Below, one piece after another: positions 46,121-54,979 of a stretch of 64,000 nucleotides of DNA. The stretch is taken from assembly GCF_900461455.1 (NCBI RefSeq), contig NZ_UGIA01000001.1, positions 806,001 to 870,000 on the forward strand, given 5' to 3'. Position 1 is the stretch's first letter. The number at the start of each line of letters is the position of its first letter. Made by a program: the position numbers and the translations under genes. A model generated the notes under the pieces. That model searched no databases. It saw nothing but the letters and a program-made list of their open reading frames with translations, and was not told where the DNA came from. The stretch comes from Helicobacter acinonychis (GTDB lineage Bacteria; Campylobacterota; Campylobacteria; Campylobacterales; Helicobacteraceae).

Positions 46121-47118
46121 ATCGAGCTCTCTAATTTAGAAAATTTGATTTTCCATAAAAAGAACGAGCCTAAAAACGCTACCACAAATAAGCCCACCAA
46201 GTAATAGCCTAAGTCTGTAAATTCTAGACTTTGTAGGGTGCTTAAAAGGCGGTTTTCAAATTTTAAATGGAGCTTCTCGCTAACGACTTGAAAAAGCTCA
46301 ATCAACCCAATAAAAAGAGCGATAAACACGCTCAAGGCGGTGATAGAGATATTGTAATAGATTTTTCTTAAAGGGGTTTTGAACGCCCAATCATACGCTT
46401 TAAGCATGAACGCCCCATCTAGCGTGTCAAACAAACTCATGCCAGCGGCAAAAAGAATGGGTAAAGAGAGCATGCCCACCACACTCACTTTAATCGCACT
46501 GCTAGAAAGGGCCAAAAGCGCGATTTCACTAGCGGTATCAAAACCGAGTCCAAAAAGAAAACCCACAGGATAAATATGCCACGATTTAGAAACGAAATTA
46601 AACAAGGGTTTAAAAAAGCGATTGAGTAAGCCCCTACTCGTTAAAAGCCGTTCGATCTCTTCGTTTTGTTGCTGGCTCAAGCGTTCATTAGAATGCGATT
46701 GCTTGAAAATCTTTAACAAATCCACCAAAATAATTGCATTTAATAGCCCTATGATGAGTAAAAAAAGCCCGGAAACCAAAGTCCCCACTACTCCCCCTAC
46801 TTCTTCTAGCATCGGCGTATGCTCTTTAGCCCAAGCGATCGCAAACGCGCTGACAATGGTCATTAAAATCACCACGCTTGAATGCCCCATAGAAAAGTAA
46901 AACCCCACACCATAGGCGTTTTTACCTTGTTGGGTGAGCTTTCTAATCGTGTTGTCTATACAAGCGATATGATCCGCATCAAACGCATGCTTTGCCCCTA
47001 GCATGTAAGCCATAGAAGCCGCTGCATAAAAAGAGGCGTTGTTGGCCATAAAGAGCAAAACTAAACCCAAGATGTGTAAAAACACAATCGCCAAAAAATA
47101 AGGAAACCACAATTTCAC
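46117..47118 (-). CDS. nixA: High-affinity nickel permease NixA
   Basis: NixA imports nickel for urease and hydrogenase. The 333-residue NiCoT-family protein has eight helices. The signature LGAKHAFDADHIACIDNTIRK in helix II is the Ni-binding HX4DH. GVGFYFSMGHSSVVILMT and PVGFLFGLGFDTASEIALLA are the other family motifs. The length is normal. In H. pylori nixA is repressed by NikR with nickel; I do not claim an operator from sequence. It is convergent to the co-chaperone gene. Confidence 0.97.
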   Translation of the reverse strand: MKLWFPYFLAIVFLHILGLVLLFMANNASFYAAASMAYMLGAKHAFDADHIACIDNTIRKLTQQGKNAYGVGFYFSMGHSSVVILMTIVSAFAIAWAKEHTPMLEEVGGVVGTLVSGLFLLIIGLLNAIILVDLLKIFKQSHSNERLSQQQNEEIERLLTSRGLLNRFFKPLFNFVSKSWHIYPVGFLFGLGFDTASEIALLALSSSAIKVSVVGMLSLPILFAAGMSLFDTLDGAFMLKAYDWAFKTPLRKIYYNISITALSVFIALFIGLIELFQVVSEKLHLKFENRLLSTLQSLEFTDLGYYLVGLFVVAFLGSFFLWKIKFSKLESSI

Positions 47119-47278
47119 AGCGTGCCTTTAATAAGATTTTTTGAGTAATTGTAATATAAAAAGCCTAAAGAAAGCGAGCGGTGTTAAACATTTTAAGAAA
47201 AAGTGGGCATTAAGCTAGTTCTTATATATATATTACTTCCAAAGTTTAAAGAGCGATAAAATTTTTAAATGAAAGGTC

Positions 47279-47775
47279 ATGGCATCTTTGAAATCCATGG
47301 AAAAATGGGGCAAAAAGGCACTCCTTGCGATCAGTCTGGCTTGTTTTTTAGCCAATACCATCAATGCAGAGGACAACAAACCCACCCTCAAAGACATTTG
47401 CATTAAAGCCGTTGGGTCTTGCAGTGAGTATTCAAACGAAATTTACAGGTTTTCTGCGTTTTCACCTTTTCAACAATGTGTTGCAAACACGGTGGCAGAA
47501 GTGCAAAAAAACGGAGTGGGATACTAGCTGTTGGGGCGTTAAAATTGACTAGAACTTTGTTAAAGGGTGTAGCCAATATGCTTTTTTCAAAAGAAAAATG
47601 TTGGAATGATAAGAGAGCAGGTAAAGTTTGTTGGAATGAACCTTTTATAGAGGAAGAATATGGGATGCAAGATACAGAGGCGTTAGAAGAGAGTGAAAAA
47701 GAAGAAGAGCGTCGCAAAGAAGCTGTTAAAAAACAAAGACTATCCTCGCAAATTGCAACCAAGCTATGGGAGTAA
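47279..47775 (+). pseudogene. Secreted Cys-containing protein gene with frameshift in an A7 tract
   Basis: The first frame (ATG 47279 or 47297, MEKWGKKALLAISLACFLAN) carries a signal peptide and KPTLKDICIKAVGSCSEYSN, but stops at 47525 after the A7 tract at 47505-47511. A second frame runs on from inside the same stretch: RSGILAVGALKLTRTLLKG, then WNDKRAGKVCWNE and a Glu/Lys-rich tail to 47775. One extra A would join them into a 165-residue protein. The family is unknown to me. The single-A repair is the same type as in fliM and the hop remnant. Confidence 0.6.
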
Positions 47776-47783
47776 CGATAGGC

Positions 47784-47803
47784 AATTGATTAGAGAATCA
47801 ATT
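47784..47803 (+). terminator. Possible terminator hairpin after the secreted-protein gene
   Basis: AATTGATT (47784-47791) and AATCAATT (47796-47803) form an eight-base stem with loop AGAG, nine bases after the stop at 47775. Only a weak T run follows, so termination is plausible but not certain. Confidence 0.35.
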
Positions 47804-48009
47804 TAACCCAATCTCTAAAATAGAGGGTTTTGGGCTTATCTTAATCAAGAAGCTAGAAGAGAGAACTTGTTACTCCCTTTAAAGAGCGTGGGTTGAGAGA
47901 TAAAAAATCCGCTTGAGTTAGATTGACCCAAAAAACTTTCAAACACTAACTAGAGAGATACTTAAATTGATAGCATTAAACTTGATTTATGGTAGAACTC
48001 ATTTTTTAA

Positions 48010-48110
48010 AGGGATAGGAGTGTATTTTGAAATCATTCTCTCTTTAATCCTACAAGAACGCTTTAAGAAGTTGTCGCTATTGATTATAAAAATGCTTTTA
48101 ACATTTTTTT
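48010..48110 (+). repeat. Dispersed intergenic repeat, copy B (degenerate)
   Basis: AAAGGGATAGGAGTGTATTT and TGAAATCATTCTC match the opening of copy A at 12807. The C-rich middle is eroded. It ends with an A/T hairpin (AAATG-CTTTTAA-CATTT plus a T run) resembling the mini-ORF locus terminator. The rest of the 47776-48239 gap holds no credible gene. The copy lies at the join between the two genome blocks. Confidence 0.45.
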
Positions 48111-48239
48111 TAATTCCTATAGTTAAAATTTAATCTGTAATAAACTTCACACAATGAAAGGTATATTTAAAACCAAAAACGCAAAAAGATCAAAACGCAT
48201 CAGAAAATGATCTTATCATTTCCTAAATGCCATATGAGA

Positions 48240-48488
48240 TTAAGATTTTTTAGGATTAGCCTCGGTTACTCTGATGATTCTCCCCATAAAATCCGTATTG
48301 TTCAATTTAGCGATCGCTTCATTGATGCCCTCTTCTTGCATTTCCACAAAACCAAACCCTTTGGGTTTTTTCGTTTCTCTGTCATAAATAAGCTTGACAT
48401 TAAACACCTTGCCAAATTGACTGAAAAGCTCCTTGACTTCCTCGCTGGTAGCACTATAAACCAAATTCCCTACATAAATGTTTCTCAA
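48240..48488 (-). CDS. RRM-type RNA-binding protein
   Basis: The 82-residue protein is one RNA-recognition motif. RNP2 is IYVGNLVYS near the start and RNP1 is KGFGFVEM near residue 45. The flanking helix ATSEEVKELFSQFGKV and strand VKLIYDRETKKP are canonical. It corresponds to the ss-DNA/RNA-binding protein of other H. pylori strains (HP0827 from memory). RNA targets are unknown. It is leftward, the last gene of its block before the rearrangement point. Confidence 0.93.
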   Translation of the reverse strand: MRNIYVGNLVYSATSEEVKELFSQFGKVFNVKLIYDRETKKPKGFGFVEMQEEGINEAIAKLNNTDFMGRIIRVTEANPKKS

Positions 48489-48630
48489 AGTGAAATTCTC
48501 CGCTAGAAAAAATAAAAACTACTTACAAGAATATGAAAAAGTTATCAAAAAGTAACACTCTTAAAAACCCAACACATCCGACACGAAAGCATAACAAATT
48601 TTATCTAATGATTGCTTAACTTTGTTTTAA

Positions 48631-49311
48631 TCAATGCCCCTCATCGGTTAAAACAGCCCCTGCCAAATACACATAAGTAAGGATCATAAAAACAAAAGCT
48701 TGCAAAATCCCCATGAAAAACAAGACCATAAAGGGTGCTACAGGAATAACCCAAGGCACTAATAAGAGCATGATGAGTAAAAACATGTCATCGCCCTTGA
48801 TATTCCCAAACAAACGAAACGATAAAGACACAATCCTAGAAAAATGCGAGATAATTTCAATAGGGAACATGAAAGGTGCGAGCCACTTCACGGGACCTGC
48901 AAAATGGGCGAAATACTTAAAAAAACCCTGCACTCTAATGCCTTCAAAGTGGTAATAAAAAAACACAATCAGCGCTAAAACTAGCGTAAAACTCCAACTA
49001 GCCGTGGGGGATTCAAAACTAGGAATGATGCCTATCATGTTAGAAAAAAAGACATACAAAGCGATCGTGCCGGCTAGTGGGAAGTATTTGCGGGCCAATT
49101 CTTCGCCTATAATATCCTTAGCCACGCTTAAAATGGCACTAATAATACTCTCATACACATTTTGCAAACCCATAGGTACCATCTGCATTTTACGCGATGC
49201 ACCAAGAGAAATTAAAAACATCAAAACCGCTGTCAAAACAACGAAAAAACCGGTGATAAAATCATGATTAGAGCTAAAAAAATTAGCAACAGTAAATACT
49301 CTGTGTTCCAT
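48631..49311 (-). CDS. atpB: ATP synthase subunit a
   Basis: Subunit a forms the proton half-channels of F0. The 226-residue protein has five or six helices. The key Arg is in the family motif [37 protein letters not shown] and the C-terminal [21 protein letters not shown] are typical. atpB is alone here, apart from the main atp operon, as in other Helicobacter. It starts 121 bases after the end of guaB. Confidence 0.97.
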   Translation of the reverse strand: MEHRVFTVANFFSSNHDFITGFFVVLTAVLMFLISLGASRKMQMVPMGLQNVYESIISAILSVAKDIIGEELARKYFPLAGTIALYVFFSNMIGIIPSFESPTASWSFTLVLALIVFFYYHFEGIRVQGFFKYFAHFAGPVKWLAPFMFPIEIISHFSRIVSLSFRLFGNIKGDDMFLLIMLLLVPWVIPVAPFMVLFFMGILQAFVFMILTYVYLAGAVLTDEGH

Positions 49312-49432
49312 GAAAAAGTTTCTCTAAGCCTTATTGAAAATTTTCTTCATTGTAGCAATTAAGTTTTAAAAACTCATTAAACCAAGCTTTTTAACGAGTT
49401 TTTTAATGATTTGTCTTGTTTTCTTTTAAAAT

Positions 49433-50878
49433 TCACCCATAATAATTAGGGGCTTCTTTAGTAATATCTACGCCATGCACATGGCTTTCTTTCAACCCAG
49501 CGCTAGTGATTTCTACAAATTCAGCGTTTTGATACAATTCCAAAATATTTTTCGCCCCCTGATACCCCATAGAAGAGCGCACGCCCCCTACTAATTGGAA
49601 AATCATATCTGAAACCTTACCACGATAAGGCACACGCCCCTCAATACCTTCAGGGACTAATTTTTCACTCGCAACGCCCTCTTGAAAATACCTATCAGAG
49701 CTCCCTTTAGTCATAGCCCCAATACTGCCCATGCCCCTATAACTTTTATATTGTCTCCCTTGATAAATTATAAAATCCCCAGGAGATTCTTCTGTACCAG
49801 CGAGTAAAGAACCTATCATCACGCTTGATGCCCCTAAAGCTAGAGCCTTAGCCACATCTCCTGAATAACGTATCCCTCCATCTGCAATCACGGGAATATC
49901 AAATTTAGACGCCACTTCTACGCAATTATCAATCGCACTCACTTGGGGCATTCCCACTCCAGCTACAATCCTAGTGGTGCAAATGCTTCCTGGCCCAATA
50001 CCCACTTTAATAGCATCCGCTCCCACACTAATTAAATCGCTTGTAGCCTCTTTAGTTACCACATTCCCTACAATGACATCTACCACCAAGCTTTTTTTAA
50101 TCTCTTCTAAAGTGTGTAAAATATTCGCCGAATGCCCATGCGCACTATCTAACACCAACGCATCAACCCCAGCCTTAACTAGCATTTCAGCCCTATCTAA
50201 TTGCCCCACTCCAATAGCCGCCCCTACTCTTAGTCTCCCAAAATCATCTTTATTCGCATCAGGGTATTCAATGCGTTTTTGGATGTCCTTAATCGTAATC
50301 AAGCCTTTTAAGATATTGTTTTTATCTACAATAGGCAATTTTTCAATCTTGTGCTTGTGCATCAAATCGCTCGCTTCATCTAAACTAATGCTCACATGAG
50401 CGGTAACTAAAGGCATTTTAGTCATCACATCGCCCACTTTTTTACTCAAATCCGTTTCAAAACGCACATCTCTATTGGTTAAAATCCCAATCAACAGCCC
50501 CTTATCATCCACCACAGGCACGCCTGAAATCTTGTAATTATCCGTTATAGCTTTAGCGTCCGCTAGAGTTTTGTGCGCGTGGATAAAAATAGGATCATTA
50601 ATCACCCCACTCTCACTTTTTTTAACCTTAGCGATTTCTTTAACTTGCGTTTCAATATCCATGTTTTTATGCACAATGCCAATACCCCCAAGGCGCGCCA
50701 TAGCAATAGCGGTTTTATGCTCCGTAACCGTATCCATAGCCGCGCTAATAAAGGGGATATTCAAGCTAATGTTTTTAGTCAAGCGAGATTTTAAACTCAC
50801 ATCTTTAGGTAAAACGCTAGATTTTCTAGGCACCATCAACACATCTTCAAAAGTCAAAGCCCTTTGTAAAATTCTCAT
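49433..50878 (-). CDS. guaB: Inosine-5'-monophosphate dehydrogenase
   Basis: GuaB oxidises IMP to XMP in guanine synthesis. The 481-residue protein has the barrel start LTFEDVLMVPRKSSVLP and two CBS domains (about residues 90-205). The catalytic loop GIGPGSICTTRIVAGVG contains the active Cys. The phosphate loop (IADGGIRYSGDVAKALALGA) and the flap ending RGMGSIGAM follow, then SMGYQGAKNI. H. pylori salvages purines, so this is a key enzyme. A ten-base gap separates it from gatA. Confidence 0.98.
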   Translation of the reverse strand: MRILQRALTFEDVLMVPRKSSVLPKDVSLKSRLTKNISLNIPFISAAMDTVTEHKTAIAMARLGGIGIVHKNMDIETQVKEIAKVKKSESGVINDPIFIHAHKTLADAKAITDNYKISGVPVVDDKGLLIGILTNRDVRFETDLSKKVGDVMTKMPLVTAHVSISLDEASDLMHKHKIEKLPIVDKNNILKGLITIKDIQKRIEYPDANKDDFGRLRVGAAIGVGQLDRAEMLVKAGVDALVLDSAHGHSANILHTLEEIKKSLVVDVIVGNVVTKEATSDLISVGADAIKVGIGPGSICTTRIVAGVGMPQVSAIDNCVEVASKFDIPVIADGGIRYSGDVAKALALGASSVMIGSLLAGTEESPGDFIIYQGRQYKSYRGMGSIGAMTKGSSDRYFQEGVASEKLVPEGIEGRVPYRGKVSDMIFQLVGGVRSSMGYQGAKNILELYQNAEFVEITSAGLKESHVHGVDITKEAPNYYG

Positions 50879-50887
50879 TTTCTATCC

Positions 50888-52249
50888 TTAATCTAGTTTT
50901 AATTTTAATTCCTGCTCTAAAGCGTAGGAAACATCTAAAAGGCTTTGCTCATCAAAAGCCTTAGCAATGAATTGCATCCCTATGGGCAAGCCTAAAGGAT
51001 CTTTAGCGACCGGCAAAGAAAGGGCCGGCAAACCGCTCAAATTCGCTCCGATCGTGTAAATATCGCTCAAATACATTTCTAAAGGGCTTGCATGGTAGTT
51101 GAATAAGGGGGCGGTCGTGGGAGCCACAGGAGTGAAAATCAAATCCACTTCTTCAAAAATCTTGTTGTATTGCTCTTTGATCATCAAACGCATTTGTTGG
51201 GCTTTCAAATAATAAGCGTCATAATACCCACTGCTTAAGACAAAATTCCCTAGCATGATACGGCGTTTCACCTCGTCGCCAAAACCTTCACTACGGCTTT
51301 TAAGATACAATTCTTTTAAATCTTTAATATTTTGAGCCCTTCTCCCATAACGCACCCCATCAAATCTAGCCAGATTGGAGCTCGCTTCAGCCATGCTAAT
51401 AATATAATAGATAGAGATTTGATAATGCGAATCCAATATCTTTTTTTCTACAATCTCATGCCCTATTTCTTTCAAAGCCTTAAGGGTGTTTTCATAAGCG
51501 AGTTGCACTTCATTACTCGCATCTTTAATGTGATCTCTTAAAACAGCGATTTTAAAGCGTCTTTCTCTATTAAGATTTTTGAAAGTTTGCGTGGGTTTGA
51601 GATTCGCACTCGTAGAGTCCTTACTATCATGCCCACTAATAGCGTCAAATAAAATAGAAGCGTCCTCTACATTTTGTGTGATAGGCCCAATTTGATCAAA
51701 ACTAGAACAATACGCAATCAAACCATAACGGCTCACCCTCCCATAAGTGGGCTTTAACCCCACGCACCCACAATAGCTCGCTGGCTGTCTGATAGACCCA
51801 CCCGTATCGCTCCCTAAAGCTGCCACAGCCAAGCCACCTGCCACCGCTGCGGCACTCCCCCCGCTACTCCCTCCAGGCACTCTGTTTTTATCTCGTGGGT
51901 TTTTAGTGATCCCATAGCAACTAGACTCTGTGGTGCTCCCCATCGCAAACTCGTCCATGTTAGAAAGCCCAAACCCTGCCATGCTGTTTTGGTGCAAGTT
52001 TTCAATCACGCTCGCATGATAAGGAGCCACATAGCCCTCTAAAATCTTACTAGAGCAAGTGATCTCCCACCCCTTAACGCTGATATTGTCTTTAATAAGG
52101 ATAGGCACACCCTTAGCACTAGCACCATTAAGACTAGGGGCTTTAATGTAAGCGTTCAAATCTGAAGCTCTAACATTAGCGTCAATTCCGTTTTTAAGGG
52201 TTTCTAATTCATCTTGGGATAAAGAAAGGGCTTGTTTTAAAGTGATCAT
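50888..52249 (-). CDS. gatA: Glutamyl-tRNA(Gln) amidotransferase subunit A
   Basis: GatA is the amidase of GatCAB, which converts Glu-tRNA(Gln) to Gln-tRNA(Gln) and Asp-tRNA(Asn) to Asn-tRNA(Asn); H. pylori lacks direct routes to both. The 453-residue protein shows the Ser-cisSer-Lys triad: Lys in [13 protein letters not shown] and both Ser in [16 protein letters not shown]...[12 protein letters not shown]. The length is typical. The gene is followed by guaB. The upstream gap (52250-52558) contains the dispersed repeat copy C. Confidence 0.98.
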
Positions 52250-52392
52250 GTTTTAGCCTTACAAAAAATTTAATGATAGTTTAACATGCTTCAATACAAA
52301 ACGAGCTTATAAGCATTGGTTGACAATGAAAGTCTCTTAGAAAATCGGACTTTTAAATTTTGTTTTCATCATTTTTTTAAAACTCATTCCCT

Positions 52393-52556
52393 TAAGGGGA
52401 TAGGGGGACATTTTGCAATTAATACCCCCCTTAACCCCCTTAAGATCCCCCTGACCCAAGAAGACCGCTTTTTTCAAGGGGTTATCGCTTGATTAAAATC
52501 AAGCTCTTTGATATTGGTTGTAAAAAATACCTTTGAGCATTTTTTAAATTTTCAAC
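52393..52556 (+). repeat. Dispersed intergenic repeat, copy C
   Basis: AAGGGGATAGGGGGACATTT, CCCCCTTAAGATCCCC and CCCAAGAAGACCGCTT match copy A block for block. The homology goes on through AAGCTCTTTGATATTGGTTG and a TAAAAAATAC...GAGCATTTTTT segment that corresponds to the promoter and antisense terminator of the 13002 locus. The mini-ORF itself is absent. An inverted repeat GCTTGATT/AATCAAGC lies within it. It fills the gap between gatA and coaE. Confidence 0.65.
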
Positions 52557-52558
52557 AT

Positions 52559-53161
52559 TTAATTGGAAACAAAACCAAGATTTTTTAAAAAACATTCAAC
52601 CTGCTTAGCTAAATCTTTTAAACTAAAACTATTGTCTATAACATAATCGCTCATCAAGCGTTTTTGCTCTATATCCATTTGACAATTTAGGCGTTGCAAG
52701 ATTTCAGTTTCTTTGAGTTTGTCTCGCTCTAAAAGGCGCTCAATTTGTAAAGCCCTAGGTGCATAGATTAAGACCACTTTACTCACAGGATAGCGTTCTT
52801 TACCCCCCACTTCAAAAAACAAAGGAATGTCTAAAAAATACGCTTGATGGTTTTTTTCTAATTCGTGCGCTTTTTTTAGCATGCATTCACGGATCAAGGG
52901 GTGCAAAAAATTTTCTAGCCATTTTAACTCATTAGAGTCTTTAAACACGATCGTGCCAAGTTTTTTTCTGTTAAGAATATCCTTTTCTAAAATACTTGAT
53001 CCAAAATGTTGGGCGATCTCTAGCCGATGCTCTTGTAATAATTGATGGGCGATTTTATCCGCATCTAAGATTTGATAGCCTTGCGATTCTAGTAATTTAA
53101 TGGTGGTGCTTTTACCGGTGCCTATCCCCCCTGTGAGAGCAATAGCGTTTTTTAAAACCAT
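52559..53161 (-). CDS. coaE: Dephospho-CoA kinase
   Basis: CoaE carries out the last step of CoA synthesis. ATG 53161 (MVLKNAIALTGGIGTGKSTT) gives a 200-residue protein and lies one base after the speE stop; the longer frame from 53254 sits inside speE. Walker A is GGIGTGKSTTIKLLESQG. The family motifs DADKIAHQLL, FLHPLIRECM, FLDIPLFFE and LIYAPRALQIERLLERD are all visible. coaE is probably co-transcribed with speE. Confidence 0.95.
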   Translation of the reverse strand: MVLKNAIALTGGIGTGKSTTIKLLESQGYQILDADKIAHQLLQEHRLEIAQHFGSSILEKDILNRKKLGTIVFKDSNELKWLENFLHPLIRECMLKKAHELEKNHQAYFLDIPLFFEVGGKERYPVSKVVLIYAPRALQIERLLERDKLKETEILQRLNCQMDIEQKRLMSDYVIDNSFSLKDLAKQVECFLKNLGFVSN

Positions 53162-53162
53162 T

Positions 53163-53951
53163 TTAAGATTTGATATTTTCTTTAAGGATTTCTTGTAAAT
53201 TTTTAGGGAGAGCGAATGCGGCCCTATGAATGTCTTCGTTATAGTATCCCACATTTTTTAGTGCTTCTATTTTTTGTGCGATCAAATCTTTTAAGGGGTG
53301 GGTTTTTAAAGACGCATAAATATAACCCTTATTGCTCAAAATCCTTAAAGGTGCTACAAAAGGCATGACAATAGAAAAAAACTCGCCCATGTTTTTAAGG
53401 GCGTTTTGCATGCTCACATGCTCTAATAGTGGGTGTTTGGCTACCGAAATAAACACGCCATCTTCTTTAAGCGTTCTTTTTAAACCATCAATTTTATGCT
53501 TGTCCGGCTCTTGCAAACAAACAATTAAATCGTATTTTTTAATGTCTAAATCTAAAAATTGTTTAGCATGCGTGAAATTCTTATTATTTTTCACTCCATG
53601 GAAATGGGGAAAAAAACTAATAAAACTATCCAAGATCTTTTCATCTGCTTGCACAAAATCCACATGCGTGTCGTATTTAAAAAGCTGGTGGGCTAATTCC
53701 AAATCAAACCCATCTACAATCAAAACTTCTTTAAGCTCTTTTTTAGTGCAACCTCCCATATGAGCGAGCAATTCGCTTTCAATATGCAAAAAGTTCTTGA
53801 ATAACAACTGGGAATTAAGCATCGCAATCTCGCCAAAATCATTAGATTTAAAAATCTCTAAGATATTATGATCGCTTCTAACATCTAATAATTTCGCTTC
53901 TATCGTGTATTCTTTACGCAAATACGGCGTGATTTCTTGGGTGATCCACAT
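53163..53951 (-). CDS. speE: Spermidine synthase-like protein SpeE
   Basis: The 262-residue protein aligns to spermidine synthases: N-terminal beta domain ([20 protein letters not shown]), then the Rossmann core. It is shorter than most. The usual GGGDGG motif is altered to [15 protein letters not shown] and the Asp-Asp of the catalytic site ([14 protein letters not shown]) is weak. H. pylori SpeE is known to be a divergent enzyme with a reduced acidic binding site. Substrate preference cannot be read from the sequence. It overlaps nothing upstream; the lipoprotein gene ends 76 bases away. Confidence 0.85.
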   Translation of the reverse strand: MWITQEITPYLRKEYTIEAKLLDVRSDHNILEIFKSNDFGEIAMLNSQLLFKNFLHIESELLAHMGGCTKKELKEVLIVDGFDLELAHQLFKYDTHVDFVQADEKILDSFISFFPHFHGVKNNKNFTHAKQFLDLDIKKYDLIVCLQEPDKHKIDGLKRTLKEDGVFISVAKHPLLEHVSMQNALKNMGEFFSIVMPFVAPLRILSNKGYIYASLKTHPLKDLIAQKIEALKNVGYYNEDIHRAAFALPKNLQEILKENIKS

Positions 53952-54027
53952 TAAAATCCTTCATTGCTTTGTAATACTTATCTCTTTAATTTATATGCTA
54001 CCCAAAAAATCTAAATCAACAAAAGCC

Positions 54028-54909
54028 CTAACTTTCCTTAAGACATTCTAAAAAGAGTTGTGTATCGCTCTTAAATCGTTCTTTTTTAAAATCCAAATCA
54101 ATGCTAATGGCTTTATGCTGGCTGTCTAATTTATCGGTTGAATGCTTTTTTAATACCATTTGACACTTTGAAATCTCAATCGTATCTAAAGCCTTATCTG
54201 TCATATAAAGATTATCGCTCTTTTTTTCTAATAAAAAGGATTCATAAAAAGGTCTTAAACTCAAATCGCTGTTATTGGTGGTATAAACATACGAAGAAAT
54301 TTTACCCTTAAATTGAGCGATTTGCGTTTTAGTGTCATTAAAAGCGAAAGTTTGGATTTGGAGTTCTTTATCGTTTTGATCTCTTAAAAAACGCTTCAAG
54401 GCTTTGGATTTGATTTCTATCAAAAATTGATCCCCATCTCTATTTAGAGCAATATCCCCATTCTTTAGGGGGTAGAAATTTTGTTGGGAATATTCAATGA
54501 GTCTTGCCCCTTTTGCTTCTTTTTTAGACTTGTAAAGGAACGGGTTTTTTTCATTATTATCGTTGTTAGCGCTGTTACTGGGATCGTTTTGGTAAAGGGG
54601 TGGGTTTTTTTCATTATCATTGGGTTCATTCAATAAAATCAAAGGAGTTTCTTCAGGGTCATTGTCTCCATCGCTTATTAATTGGGTGAGAGTGTTTGTC
54701 TCATTTATAGGGTGATACACCATGTTTTTTAAAAAAATCGTTTCGCTAAAGACTTCATAATCAGAATCCACATAGCTAGGGCGTTTAGAACCGTCATTTT
54801 CTTGCTCTTGGGCTTTTTTTTGCAATTTGATAAAACCCTCTTGCGAGCAAGCCAAAAAGTACAAAACCACGATTGCTATAACCATTTTTTTGACTAAAAA
54901 CAATGCCAA
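54028..54909 (-). CDS. Putative lipoprotein with internal NEKNP repeats
   Basis: The 293-residue product has a lipoprotein signal: MVIAIVVLYFLACSQ with lipobox FLAC. A low-complexity region around residues 95-130 has two copies of NEKNP(P/F)LY separated by an Asn-rich stretch. The C-terminal half (YPLKNGDIALNRDGDQFLIE) is a beta-rich globular domain. No family is recognised. It is divergent from der, with a shared 70-base promoter region. The repeats are encoded by near-identical DNA and may vary in number between strains. Confidence 0.75.
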   Translation of the reverse strand: MALFLVKKMVIAIVVLYFLACSQEGFIKLQKKAQEQENDGSKRPSYVDSDYEVFSETIFLKNMVYHPINETNTLTQLISDGDNDPEETPLILLNEPNDNEKNPPLYQNDPSNSANNDNNEKNPFLYKSKKEAKGARLIEYSQQNFYPLKNGDIALNRDGDQFLIEIKSKALKRFLRDQNDKELQIQTFAFNDTKTQIAQFKGKISSYVYTTNNSDLSLRPFYESFLLEKKSDNLYMTDKALDTIEISKCQMVLKKHSTDKLDSQHKAISIDLDFKKERFKSDTQLFLECLKES

Positions 54910-54979
54910 ACCCTTATTTAAGCTTTAAATAACTATAATATTGTAATCTAATTTTGATTGAAATGAAGCAATAAGAAAG

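Noticed and set aside
48207-48506. 99-residue plus-strand ORF
   Set aside because: Antisense to the RRM protein gene, whose RNP motifs make it the real coding strand.
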